In this document: one piece after another, positions 32,918 through 40,558 of the stretch
Position numbering within the stretch: position 1 is the first letter of the stretch
Layout of the letters: every line of letters starts with the position of its first letter
Assembly (NCBI RefSeq): GCF_009901565.1
Contig: NZ_WXEW01000012.1
Location: 248,001 to 312,000, forward strand
DNA from: Herbidospora solisilvae
GTDB lineage: Bacteria; Actinomycetota; Actinomycetes; Streptosporangiales; Streptosporangiaceae
Reading direction: 5' to 3'
DNA: 64,000 nucleotides
Translations under genes and position numbers: made by a program
The notes under the pieces: generated by a model
Databases searched by the model: none
The model's input: the letters and a program-made list of their open reading frames with translations, nothing else
What the model was told of the DNA's origin: nothing

Positions 32918-34627
32918 ATGGGGGGAATTGTCGGAAAACTGCTGTCGGTCAACGTGGGCCTGCCCAAGGACGTGCCGTGGGAGGGCCGCACCGTCCACAC
33001 GGGCATCTGGAAGACCAGTGTCGAGGGGCCGCGGCGGGTGCGGCGGCTCAACGTCGACGGCGACGGGCAGGGCGATCTCCAGGGACACGGCGGGGAGCAG
33101 CGCGCCGTGCTGGTCTACCAGATCGACTCCTACGCCCACTGGAGCCGTCACCTCGGCCGCGACGATCTCGCCTACGGCCAGTTCGGCGAGAACTTCACCG
33201 TCGACGGGCTGCCCGACGACGAGGTCTGCATCGGCGATCGCTACCGGATCGGCACCGCCGTCTTCGAGGTCACCCAGCCCCGCGTCACCTGTTTCCGGGT
33301 GGGCCTGCGGATGGGCGTGCCCGAGATGGCCTCGCTGCTCGTCGGGCACCGGCGGCCCGGCTTCTACCTGAGGGTGATCACCGAGGGCGACGTGACGGCA
33401 GGGGACGACATCGAGCGGCTGTCGGTCGGCTCGGGGGAGGTCTCGGTCACCGAGGCCGACGCGCTGCTCTACCTTCCCGGGCCGCGCGACCCCGCCCGGC
33501 TGCGGGCGGCGCTGGACAACCCGGCGCTGAGCCCCGGCTGGCAGGGCTCCTTCCGCGACCTGCTCGCCGAGAGCCCCGTCGCCCGGCCGGCCTGGCCGGG
33601 GTTCCGTCCGCTCGCCGTCACGCGGGTGCGGCGGGAGAGCGACGACACCGTCTCCTTCTATCTCGCGCCCGGCGACGGTTCGGCGCTGCCGGTGGCCCTG
33701 CCGGGCCAGTACCTGACGGTACGGGTGCCCGACGGCTCGGTGCGCAGCTACTCGCTGTCGCTTGGATCGTCCGGCTATCGAATCACCGTCAAGCACGAAC
33801 CCGGCGGCGAGGTCAGTGGATACCTGCACTCCCGGGTCACCGAGGGTGACGCCCTGGAGGTTGCCGCGCCCCGGGGCGACTTCACGATGGCCGACGCCTC
33901 CTCGCCGGTCGCCCTGATCTCGGCCGGGATCGGCATCACCCCCGTGCTGGCGATGCTCCACGCGCTGGTCGAAACGGGCGCCGAACGGGGTGTCCGGTGG
34001 CTGCACGTGACACGTTCTGTCAGGACGCAGGTGTTCGCCGACGAGGTGCGCGCGCTGCTCGACCGCATCCCCGGGGCCCGGCAGAAGGTGTTCTTCACCG
34101 CTCCTGAACCGGGCGAACCGCTGCCGCCGCACGCCGAGACCGGCCGCCCGACCGCCTCAGGCCTGGCCGGACTCGGCATCACGCCCGACACCGACGCCTA
34201 TATATGCGGTCCGGCCGGCTTCATGACCGCCATGGCCGACGCGCTGGCCGGCGTGGGGCTCCCGGCCGGCCGGGTGCACACCGAACTGTTCGGCACGCTG
34301 GCCGCTGTCAACCCCGGTGTGGTGGGCGCGCGGCACGTCCGGCCGCATCCGCCGGCGTCCCAGGGGACCGGGCCGGAGGTCACCTTCGCGCGCAGCGGGC
34401 TGACCGTCCGGTGGGGCGAGGAGTACGGCAGTCTGCTCGAACTCGCCGAGGCGTGCGACGTGCCGGTGCGGTGGTCGTGCCGGACCGGGGTGTGCCACAC
34501 CTGCGTGACCGGGCTGCTGGCCGGGGCCGTCCGCTACCGGACCGAGCCGCTGGAGCCGCCGGCGGTGGGGGACGCGCTCATCTGCTGCTCGGTGCCGGTG
34601 CGGGAGGACGTCGTCCTGGACCTCTAG
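32918..34627 (+). CDS. MOSC domain - ferredoxin reductase - [2Fe-2S] ferredoxin fusion
   Basis: 569 residues from ATG 32918, 6 bases after TAGGTT. Residues 1-220 are a YiiM-like MOSC domain (LQGHGGEQRAVLVYQ, GQFGENFTVDGLPDDEVCIGD, QPRVTCFRVGLRM with the molybdenum-binding cysteine). About 228-450 form an FAD/NAD reductase (LPGQYLTVRVPDGSVRSYSLSL, ISAGIGITPVLAMLHAL, YICGPAGFMTAM). The end (about 485-569) is a plant-type ferredoxin with the CRTGVCHTC motif and a fourth Cys in LICCSV. It probably reduces N-hydroxylated or S-oxide compounds using NAD(P)H through one polypeptide, as in mARC/YiiM systems (inference). Confidence 0.92.
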   Translation: MGGIVGKLLSVNVGLPKDVPWEGRTVHTGIWKTSVEGPRRVRRLNVDGDGQGDLQGHGGEQRAVLVYQIDSYAHWSRHLGRDDLAYGQFGENFTVDGLPDDEVCIGDRYRIGTAVFEVTQPRVTCFRVGLRMGVPEMASLLVGHRRPGFYLRVITEGDVTAGDDIERLSVGSGEVSVTEADALLYLPGPRDPARLRAALDNPALSPGWQGSFRDLLAESPVARPAWPGFRPLAVTRVRRESDDTVSFYLAPGDGSALPVALPGQYLTVRVPDGSVRSYSLSLGSSGYRITVKHEPGGEVSGYLHSRVTEGDALEVAAPRGDFTMADASSPVALISAGIGITPVLAMLHALVETGAERGVRWLHVTRSVRTQVFADEVRALLDRIPGARQKVFFTAPEPGEPLPPHAETGRPTASGLAGLGITPDTDAYICGPAGFMTAMADALAGVGLPAGRVHTELFGTLAAVNPGVVGARHVRPHPPASQGTGPEVTFARSGLTVRWGEEYGSLLELAEACDVPVRWSCRTGVCHTCVTGLLAGAVRYRTEPLEPPAVGDALICCSVPVREDVVLDL

Positions 34628-34689
34628 CCGATGATTGGTGAAATATCCGCATATGGGCGGACGGGAATCTCCTCTTCTGCCCTTCCCGT

Positions 34690-34728
34690 CACAGAGTTAA
34701 AACCTCGGGGCTCTACCAATTCGCTAAG
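34690..34728 (-). pseudogene. tRNA-Lys(UUU)-like 5' fragment
   Basis: On the minus strand the D-arm-like stretch AATTGGTAGAGC is followed, at the correct spacing (one base, 5-base stem, 7-base loop), by CCGAG-GTTTTAA-CTCTG, giving anticodon TTT. The first D-stem half lacks two bases, and there is no T-arm (no TTCGAATCC-like loop) or CCA end. It reads as a decayed half of a tRNA-Lys, not a working gene. The rest of 34628-34819 holds the upstream region of the polyamine operon. Confidence 0.35.
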
Positions 34729-34819
34729 TAAGGTCCGTGTCACCTTCAGGTTATGGTCATCAGGGTTCTCGTGTGACTACTTTCGGTGGGCGATATACCA
34801 CGGAAAGTAAGGGGGAGCC

Positions 34820-36007
34820 GTGCCAGACCTGACTCTCACGCGACGTGTCGAGGGCGCGATGGAGGGGGCCGCAGTGCGGCTGCGCGCCTTCGCCGACCGT
34901 CACGAGACACCCAGTCCCTGCCTGCTCATCGATCTGCCGACCCTTGAGTCGACCTACCGGACCATGAGCCTCGCGTTCATCGGCGCCGAGATCCTCTACG
35001 CGGTCAAGGCCAACGCCGCACCCGGCGTCATCACCACGCTCGCCCGGTTAGGGGCCGGCTTCGACGTCGCCAGCCTCGCCGAGATCGAGCTCTGCCTGGC
35101 GCGCGGGGTGCCCGCGTCCCGGCTGTCGTTCAGCAACCCGGTGAAGAAGCGCTCCGACGTGGCCGCCGCCTACGAGCGCGGAGTGCGCACCTTCGCCTTC
35201 GACAACCCCGGCGACCTGCGCAACATCATCGTCGAGGCGCCCGGCTCGAAGGTGTTCTGCCGCATCCAGGTGACCCCGCCGGCCGCCGCGATGCCGTTCG
35301 GGGCCAAGTTCGGCTGCCCCGAGGAGGCGGCGCCCGAGATGCTCGCCGAGGCCGCCGACCGCGGGCTGCGGCCACAGGGTGTCACGTTCCACGTCGGCTC
35401 GCAGCAGCGCAACCTCGCCGCCTGGGACGCCGGCATCGCCGCCGCCGCCAAGATCGCCCAGATGCTCGAACCCGAGGGCGTGCGGCTGCCGGCCATCGAC
35501 ATCGGCGGGGGGTTCCCGATCTCCTACCGCGAGCCGGCGGCCTCCTCCGAGGAGTTCGCCCGCGCGGTCGACCTGTCGCTCGCCCGCCACTTCGAACCCC
35601 GCGACCGTCCGCGACTGGTCATCGAGCCGGGCCGATCCCTCGTCGGCCCGTCTGGCATGATCCGCGCCGAGGTCGTGGCGGTCCGCGGCGGCGTGCCCGC
35701 CGACCCGCGCCGCTGGGTGTTCCTCGACGTCGGCCGCTACAACGGCCTGGTCGAGACCGAGAACGACACCATCGCCTACCGCATCCACGCCCCCGCCGGG
35801 TTCGGCCCCGACGGGCCGGTCGTGCTGGCCGGGCCGACCAGCGACGGCGACGACGTGCTCTACAAGCACACCGACTACGCCATGCCGCTCTCGCTGGCCC
35901 CCGGCGACCCCATCGAGATCATGGACGCGGGGGCGTACACCTCCAGCTACTCCTGCGCGGCGGTCAACGGCCTGCCCGCGCTGCCGACCTTCTGCGTGCC
36001 GGGCTGA
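34820..36007 (+). CDS. Type III PLP-dependent decarboxylase (ornithine/lysine/DAP class)
   Basis: 395 residues from GTG 34820 (RBS AAGGGGGAG). Alanine-racemase-like barrel with the PLP lysine in EILYAVKANAAPGV (near 58), the glycine-rich phosphate loop IDIGGGFPISYRE, and IEPGRSLVG. Near the C-terminus GPTSDGDDVLY replaces the GPTCDS-x-D pattern of canonical ornithine decarboxylase, with Ser in place of the catalytic cysteine. It would supply a diamine (putrescine or cadaverine) to the SpeD/SpeE-like pair. Its TGA overlaps the ATG of speD. Confidence 0.87.
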   Translation: MPDLTLTRRVEGAMEGAAVRLRAFADRHETPSPCLLIDLPTLESTYRTMSLAFIGAEILYAVKANAAPGVITTLARLGAGFDVASLAEIELCLARGVPASRLSFSNPVKKRSDVAAAYERGVRTFAFDNPGDLRNIIVEAPGSKVFCRIQVTPPAAAMPFGAKFGCPEEAAPEMLAEAADRGLRPQGVTFHVGSQQRNLAAWDAGIAAAAKIAQMLEPEGVRLPAIDIGGGFPISYREPAASSEEFARAVDLSLARHFEPRDRPRLVIEPGRSLVGPSGMIRAEVVAVRGGVPADPRRWVFLDVGRYNGLVETENDTIAYRIHAPAGFGPDGPVVLAGPTSDGDDVLYKHTDYAMPLSLAPGDPIEIMDAGAYTSSYSCAAVNGLPALPTFCVPG

Positions 36008-36387
36008 TGACCGCGCAGATCGGCCGGTTCAGCGGCATCCACGTCATCGTCGAGTTCGAGGACGCCGACCCGGCGCTCCTCGACGACGAGCCCCTGCTGC
36101 GCGCGCTGCTGCCCAGGGCCATGAAGGAAGCGGGGGCGACCGTCATGGAGGTGGTCTCCCACCGGTTCGTCCCCCAGGGGGTCACCGTGCTGACCCTGCT
36201 GGCCGAGTCGCACGCCTCGCTCCACACCTACCCCCAGCACCGCGCGGCGTTCGTCGACGTCTTCACCTGCGGTGAGCGGGCCGACCCCCGCAAGGCCATG
36301 ACCGTACTGGCCGCCGAGCTGACACCCGGCCGGGTGACGACGAGGATCATCGGCAGAGGCGGTCAGCGAGTGGAGGCAACCCTTTGA
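36007..36387 (+). CDS. speD: S-adenosylmethionine decarboxylase proenzyme
   Basis: 126 residues, class 1B. The self-processing site is in LLAESHASLHTYPQ: Glu67-Ser68 is the cleavage bond that makes the pyruvoyl group from Ser68. His73 and Cys88 (in AAFVDVFTCG) have the same spacing as the catalytic residues of the Thermotoga enzyme (S63, H68, C83). It yields decarboxylated AdoMet, the aminopropyl donor. Overlaps on both sides (ATGA at 36007 and GTTTGATCG-type overlap at 36384-36387) make it the middle gene of the operon. Confidence 0.95.
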   Translation: MTAQIGRFSGIHVIVEFEDADPALLDDEPLLRALLPRAMKEAGATVMEVVSHRFVPQGVTVLTLLAESHASLHTYPQHRAAFVDVFTCGERADPRKAMTVLAAELTPGRVTTRIIGRGGQRVEATL

Positions 36388-37241
36388 TCGAACACGACGG
36401 TCACCTGTGGATCGACGAGCCGACGACCCCCGGCACACGCCGGCTGTGGCGGGTCGACGCCGTGCTCCACGAGGAGACGACCCCGTTCCAAGACATCCTG
36501 GTCGCCGTGACGGAGCAGGGCGCGAGCCTGTTCTGCGGCGGTGAGCGCCAGTCGACCGAGTTCAGCCAGCTCGTCTACCACGAGGCCCTGGTCATCCCCC
36601 CGGCCCTGCTCGCCGACCGGCTCGACCGCTGCCTGGTCATCGGGTCGAGCGAGGGCGTGGCCTGCCAGATCCTCGTCGAGGCGGGCGCCCAGGCCGTCGA
36701 CCACGTCGACATCGACCGGCGGGCGGTCCGCGTCTGCGCCGACCACCTGCCCTACGGCTACACCGTCGCCGAGCTCGCCGCGGCCGAGCGCGGCGCCGGC
36801 CCGATCACGATGCGCTACGAAGACGGCTACGCCTTCCTGGAGTCGGCCGCCGGTTACGACGTCATCGTCGTCGACCTGCCCGACGAGAGCGCCGAGGGCG
36901 ACGCCCAGCACGACCGCCTCTACGGCGCCGCGTTCCTGGAGATGTGCCGCAAGGCGCTGGCCCCCGGCGGGGTCGTGTCGACCCAGGCCGGATGCATGAC
37001 CCTGTGGCGCAACGACACGCTGCGCCGCTCCTGGGCGCGCTTCACCCAGGCGTTCCCCTCGGTCGTCTACTACGGCTCCGACGAGCACGAATGGGCGTTC
37101 GTCAGCGCCCGCGCCGACACCCTGGCCGACCCGGTCGGGTTCATGCGCGAAAAGCTGGCCCGCCTGCCCTACCGCCCCGTCTCGATCGACGACGCGGCGC
37201 TGACGGGCAACACGGTGCCGCCCCGATCGGTGCGCGGGTAG
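36384..37241 (+). CDS. Spermidine-synthase-like aminopropyltransferase
   Basis: 285 residues from TTG or ATG region at 36384 (the frame reads IEHDGHLWIDEPTTPGTRRLWRVDAV). The Rossmann core is recognisable: FCGGERQSTEFSQLVYHEALV carries the Gln and YHE elements, VDHVDIDRRAVRVCADHL the cofactor-binding acid, YDVIVVDLPDES the motif near the amine site. The usual GGGDGG/RE loop is altered to VIGSSEGVACQ. It should transfer aminopropyl from decarboxylated AdoMet to the diamine made upstream. Amine specificity may differ from classic SpeE. Confidence 0.85.
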   Translation: MIEHDGHLWIDEPTTPGTRRLWRVDAVLHEETTPFQDILVAVTEQGASLFCGGERQSTEFSQLVYHEALVIPPALLADRLDRCLVIGSSEGVACQILVEAGAQAVDHVDIDRRAVRVCADHLPYGYTVAELAAAERGAGPITMRYEDGYAFLESAAGYDVIVVDLPDESAEGDAQHDRLYGAAFLEMCRKALAPGGVVSTQAGCMTLWRNDTLRRSWARFTQAFPSVVYYGSDEHEWAFVSARADTLADPVGFMREKLARLPYRPVSIDDAALTGNTVPPRSVRG

Positions 37242-37250
37242 GAGACCGCC

Positions 37251-37403
37251 CTACGAGGAGATCTCGGCCGTCCGTTCGCGGAGCCGGTCGCGGATCTCCT
37301 CGGGGGTGTAGGCCCGGCGGCGGCGCTCGGCGCGCACCGCGACGACTCCGCTCGCCGCGACTCCGGCGAAGGCGGCCAGGCCCAGGATTTTCCACCAGCG
37401 CAT
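37251..37403 (-). CDS. Small single-span membrane protein
   Basis: 50 residues, read from ATG 37403: MRWWKILGLAAFAGVAASGV, then an Arg-rich stretch (VRAERRRRAYTP) and EEIRDRLRERTAEISS. One N-terminal membrane helix and a basic, then charged helical tail, a pattern common among tiny actinobacterial proteins. It converges on the speE-like gene 9 bases away. TAACCT (minus strand, 37415-37410) lies 6 bases before the ATG. It is too short to be picked up by a 60-residue cut-off. Confidence 0.75.
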   Translation of the reverse strand: MRWWKILGLAAFAGVAASGVVAVRAERRRRAYTPEEIRDRLRERTAEISS

Positions 37404-37408
37404 GTGCT

Positions 37409-37415
37409 TAGGTTA
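37409..37415. promoter_or_regulatory. Fully overlapping divergent -10 boxes
   Basis: TAGGTTA. On the plus strand TAGGTT (37409-37414) stands 6 bases before ATG 37421. On the minus strand TAACCT (37415-37410) stands 6 bases before ATG 37403. The whole intergenic space is 17 bp, so only one polymerase can use it at a time. Confidence 0.65.
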
Positions 37416-37420
37416 CCGAT

Positions 37421-38047
37421 ATGAGCGGCATCTCCCTCGACGAAGCGCTGACCCAGACCCGGACCGGTGACGTCTGGGTGTTCCGCGGCCGTTCGGTCCC
37501 CGACCGGGCGATCCAGATGACGACCAACAGCCCGGTCAACCACGTCGGCATGTCCGTCGTGATCGAGGACCTGCCCCCGCTGATGTGGCACGCCGAACTC
37601 GGCAAGTCCCTGGTCGACATGTGGACGGGCACACGCCAGCGCGGCGTCCAGCTCCACGACCTGCGCGACGCCGTGGTGACCTGGTCGAACAGATACGGCC
37701 AGCGCGGCTGGCTGCGCCAGCTCCAGCCCGACGTCACCCGCGAGATGGAAGACGCCGTCCTCAAGACCATCGCCCGCCTCGACGGCACCCCGTTCCCCTC
37801 GACCGCCCGTCTGGCCGGGCGCTGGATACGCGGGCGGCTGCCGTCGCGGCGCTCGCGCGACATGGCCCTGGAGTCGGCCTACTGCGCCGAGGTGGTGGCG
37901 GTGACGTACGAGGCGATGGGCCTGCTGACCGGCCGCAAGGCGGCCAACTGGTACGACCCGGGACGGTTCTGGAGCGGCGACCGGCTCGACCTGGCGACGG
38001 GATACCGGCTCGGCGACGAGATCGCGATCGACATCCCGAAGGTGTAG
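37421..38047 (+). CDS. Permuted NlpC/P60-like (YiiX-type) cysteine hydrolase
   Basis: 208 residues, leaderless start at ATG 37421. The permuted papain-like order is visible: catalytic-type His in NSPVNHVGMSVVIED (near 41) before the catalytic-type Cys in LESAYCAEVVAVTYEAMGLL (near 154). Segment GDVWVFRGRSVPDRAIQMTT matches the N-terminal strand of YiiX/C92 proteins. There is no signal peptide. Members cleave amide or thioester bonds of peptides or lipids; the substrate is unknown. Confidence 0.75.
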   Translation: MSGISLDEALTQTRTGDVWVFRGRSVPDRAIQMTTNSPVNHVGMSVVIEDLPPLMWHAELGKSLVDMWTGTRQRGVQLHDLRDAVVTWSNRYGQRGWLRQLQPDVTREMEDAVLKTIARLDGTPFPSTARLAGRWIRGRLPSRRSRDMALESAYCAEVVAVTYEAMGLLTGRKAANWYDPGRFWSGDRLDLATGYRLGDEIAIDIPKV

Positions 38048-38079
38048 GTTCGGCGGTGGCGGGCTCCACCGCCCAACCT
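38046..38079 (+). terminator. Terminator after the NlpC/P60-like gene
   Basis: AGGTT-GGCGGTGG pairs with CCACCGCC-AACCT, 13 bp with one C opposite C and a 6-base loop. The stem begins inside the stop codon. Confidence 0.7.
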
Positions 38080-38236
38080 CCTTCAGCGGGCCTCCACGCG
38101 GCCCGCCGCACGCGGAGGCAAAGGGGACCTCATCGCCTCTGGAGCGCGGCGGACCGTGCACGGCGACGACCGAAGCGGCCGGAGCGAACACCGCGGGCGT
38201 GGACCGGGTGTCCGCGTGTGCCGCGATGGAGCCGTC

Positions 38237-39490
38237 ATGACCGGCAAGAAGCAGCTGAAGGCGCGCATCCGGGCGCGCATGGCCAAGACCGGCGAGAGCT
38301 ACACCACCGCCCGCATGCACGTCGCGGGCGCGGCGGGCCCGCAGACCGACCACGGCTGGACCCTCCACGGCGGCCGCCACTCCGCCTCGGCGGCGGTGGC
38401 CAACGTGCTGCGCAACGGCGGGTTCCCCGTCAGCGAGCCGCTCGTCTACCTCGCCGGGGGAGGGCTCGGCGCGGGCTACATCCTCTGGGAGTTCAAACGC
38501 CACGACTCGGCCGTGGTCGTGCTGGGCTTCCGCAACCGCTGGCAGTACCCGCAGAAGTGGATGGACACCACGCTGACCCGGCTCGGGGTGCCGTTCGACG
38601 TCCACACCACGGGCGGGGCGAAGGGCGCGTCGGCGCGGTTGTCGGCCGAGCTGGCGGCGGGCCGGGCCTGCGTGGTGCTGCCCGACCGCCACCACGTCGG
38701 CTACTGGCACGCCCCCGCCGTCCTCGACGGCTACGGCGGGCATCCGATCGTCGTCTACCGCGAGGACGGCGACGGCGTCTGGGTCGACGACCGCAACCTC
38801 GCGCCGCTGCGCGTCGACCGGGCCCGGCTCGACGCGGCTCGGGGGCGGGTGGTGTCGTACAAGAACCTGCTGCACGCCGTCACCCCCGCCCGGCCCCGGC
38901 TGGAGGAGGCGGTGCTGGCCGGGCTGCGCGACTGCGCCGCCCACCTCGGCGGGACCTCCGCGTCGTTCTCGCTGCCCGCCTGGCGCAAGTGGAGCCGGAC
39001 CATCGTCGACGGCTCGGCGGCCAAGGGCTGGCCGAAGGTGTTCGCCGACGGCCGCGGCCTGGCCGGCGCGATGCGGTCGATCTGGGAGGCCGTCGAACCG
39101 GTCGGCACCGACGGCGGCAACCACCGCGACCTGTTCGCCGACGGCCTCGACGAGGCGGCCGGCCTGCTCGGCCTGCCCCTGCACGATCTCGCGGCCGAGT
39201 TCCGGCGCATCCACGGCCTGTGGCACGACTTCGCCGAGACGGCGCTGCCGGAGGCGGAGAACCGGCGGCTGCGCGAACTCACCGCCACCGTCCGCGCCGC
39301 CGTGGCCGAGGGCTCGGCCGGGGCGGCGGACGCAGAGGCGGCGGCCGCCGAACTGTGGGCGCTGAAGGCGGAGGCGACGCCTCCGGAGCCGGGCTTCTTC
39401 CCGGCGTTGAGCGAGCGGCTGGCGGAGATCCACCGGGCCGAGACCGCGGCTGTGGCGGCCCTGCGCGAGGCGCTGCCGGCGGAACAGTGA
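38237..39490 (+). CDS. BtrH-like (DUF4872) protein
   Basis: 417 residues from ATG 38237. It opens with the basic helical motif KKQLKARIRARMAKTGESYTTARMHV, often placed before effector domains in actinomycetes, then a BtrH N-terminal-like papain-fold domain (WTLHGGRHSASAAVANVLRNGGFPVSEPLVYLAGGGLGAGYILW) and a helical DUF4872-like C-terminal half. BtrH removes an acyl-carrier-bound gamma-glutamyl unit in butirosin synthesis with a Cys near GxHC. Here the motif is GRHS, so the nucleophile would be Ser or the protein may be inactive. No antibiotic cluster is adjacent. Confidence 0.75.
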   Translation: MTGKKQLKARIRARMAKTGESYTTARMHVAGAAGPQTDHGWTLHGGRHSASAAVANVLRNGGFPVSEPLVYLAGGGLGAGYILWEFKRHDSAVVVLGFRNRWQYPQKWMDTTLTRLGVPFDVHTTGGAKGASARLSAELAAGRACVVLPDRHHVGYWHAPAVLDGYGGHPIVVYREDGDGVWVDDRNLAPLRVDRARLDAARGRVVSYKNLLHAVTPARPRLEEAVLAGLRDCAAHLGGTSASFSLPAWRKWSRTIVDGSAAKGWPKVFADGRGLAGAMRSIWEAVEPVGTDGGNHRDLFADGLDEAAGLLGLPLHDLAAEFRRIHGLWHDFAETALPEAENRRLRELTATVRAAVAEGSAGAADAEAAAAELWALKAEATPPEPGFFPALSERLAEIHRAETAAVAALREALPAEQ

Positions 39491-39496
39491 GAACGC

Positions 39497-39529
39497 CCGC
39501 CGGGGTGGAGGCGAAAGCCGCCCCGGCGG
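39497..39529 (+). terminator. Terminator after the BtrH-like gene
   Basis: CCGCCGGGG.GG (from 39497) pairs with CC.CCCCGGCGG (to 39529) with a short A-rich loop, 7 bases after the stop. The following 39530-39738 has only a small hairpin CCTTGC-GGA-GCAAGG and no supported gene. Confidence 0.65.
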
Positions 39530-39738
39530 TCTTCTCCAGGGCGCACGCGATTTCCTTGCGGAGCAAGGCCGACGCACCGCAAACCGCGTCGGCACAGCCG
39601 GAGGCAGAACCTCCGTCGGGTGACTTCCCGCGGGAACTCCGCCTTTGCACAGTCGGTAGTTCGACATACTCCGCCGGTGACGACGCCGCTGTACTTCCTG
39701 ACGTGACAACCGTCGCATTCACCAGGAAGGGAACAGTC

Positions 39739-40290
39739 GTGACACTCAAGAACGGTCTCCGCGCGCTGGCGATGGGAGCGCTGCTCGCCGTCCCCCTCGC
39801 GGCCGTCAGCGCCACACCCGCGATGGCCGCCACCAACGTGGTGGCGTCCGGCGGGCAGTTGTTCGTCAGCGCGGGATTCGCCGGCGACGACATCTCCATC
39901 AACGTCGCAAACGGTTTCCTCGTCGTCCGGAACTTCAACGACGCCATCTTCGCGGGCAGCGTCACCTGCACGAACGTCGACCCCCGCACGGTCCGGTGCG
40001 CCGCCACGGGCATCACCAAGATGCTGGTGCGCACCAACACGGGGGCCGACACGGTGCGGAACAACACCGCCCTCCCGGCCCAGGCCTTCCTCGGGCCGGA
40101 CGGCGACCTCTACTACGGCGGCTCGGCTCGCGACCTCGTCTCAGGCGAGGGCGGCAACGACCTCATGGACGGTAACGGGGGCGACGATGTCCTGATGGGC
40201 GACGAAGGCGCGTTCGACCAGGTCTTCGGCGGTCCGGGCGCCGACCTGTGCACGGCCGAGAAGGAGACCGCCTGCGAGGGCGACGCGTAG
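39739..40290 (+). CDS. Small secreted RTX-like calcium-binding protein
   Basis: 183 residues from GTG 39739 (RBS GGAAGGGA). Signal peptide MTLKNGLRALAMGALLAVPLAAVSATPAMA. A beta-rich middle is followed by RTX nonapeptide-like repeats GGSARDLVSGEGG-NDLMDGNGG-DDVLMGDEG (about 132-165) that bind calcium as a beta-roll. Cysteines (VTCTNVDPRTVRCA, ADLCTAEKETACEGDA) could form disulfides outside the cell. There is no toxin or protease domain, so it may be a surface or matrix protein. Confidence 0.85.
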   Translation: MTLKNGLRALAMGALLAVPLAAVSATPAMAATNVVASGGQLFVSAGFAGDDISINVANGFLVVRNFNDAIFAGSVTCTNVDPRTVRCAATGITKMLVRTNTGADTVRNNTALPAQAFLGPDGDLYYGGSARDLVSGEGGNDLMDGNGGDDVLMGDEGAFDQVFGGPGADLCTAEKETACEGDA

Positions 40291-40558
40291 CACCGGACCG
40301 GCCCCACCCGGATTGCCGAGGGCATGGGCGCGGCGGGACGTCGCATGGCGACGGGTGCGGATGCTCGCTTCCGCACAGGAGACACGCTCTCAGGACGAGG
40401 TGCGTGACCTGAACGGCGAATGTCGAACGTGGCGCTCACTCGCGGGGGACGGAAACCTGCTGTGGGTGGTGCCGGCGTGGTCCGGCCAGACCCGGCCGAC
40501 GGCGTTGCCATGTGTGCCGCCGCACCGGCGCGACCACTCGCGAGCTGGTCTCCGTGGG
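40291..40558. other. Intergenic region, no gene seen
   Basis: 268 bases between the RTX-like gene and the convergent LacI gene. Open frames here are short shadows with no start/RBS signal or domain pattern. No clear terminator or repeat is visible. Confidence 0.6.
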
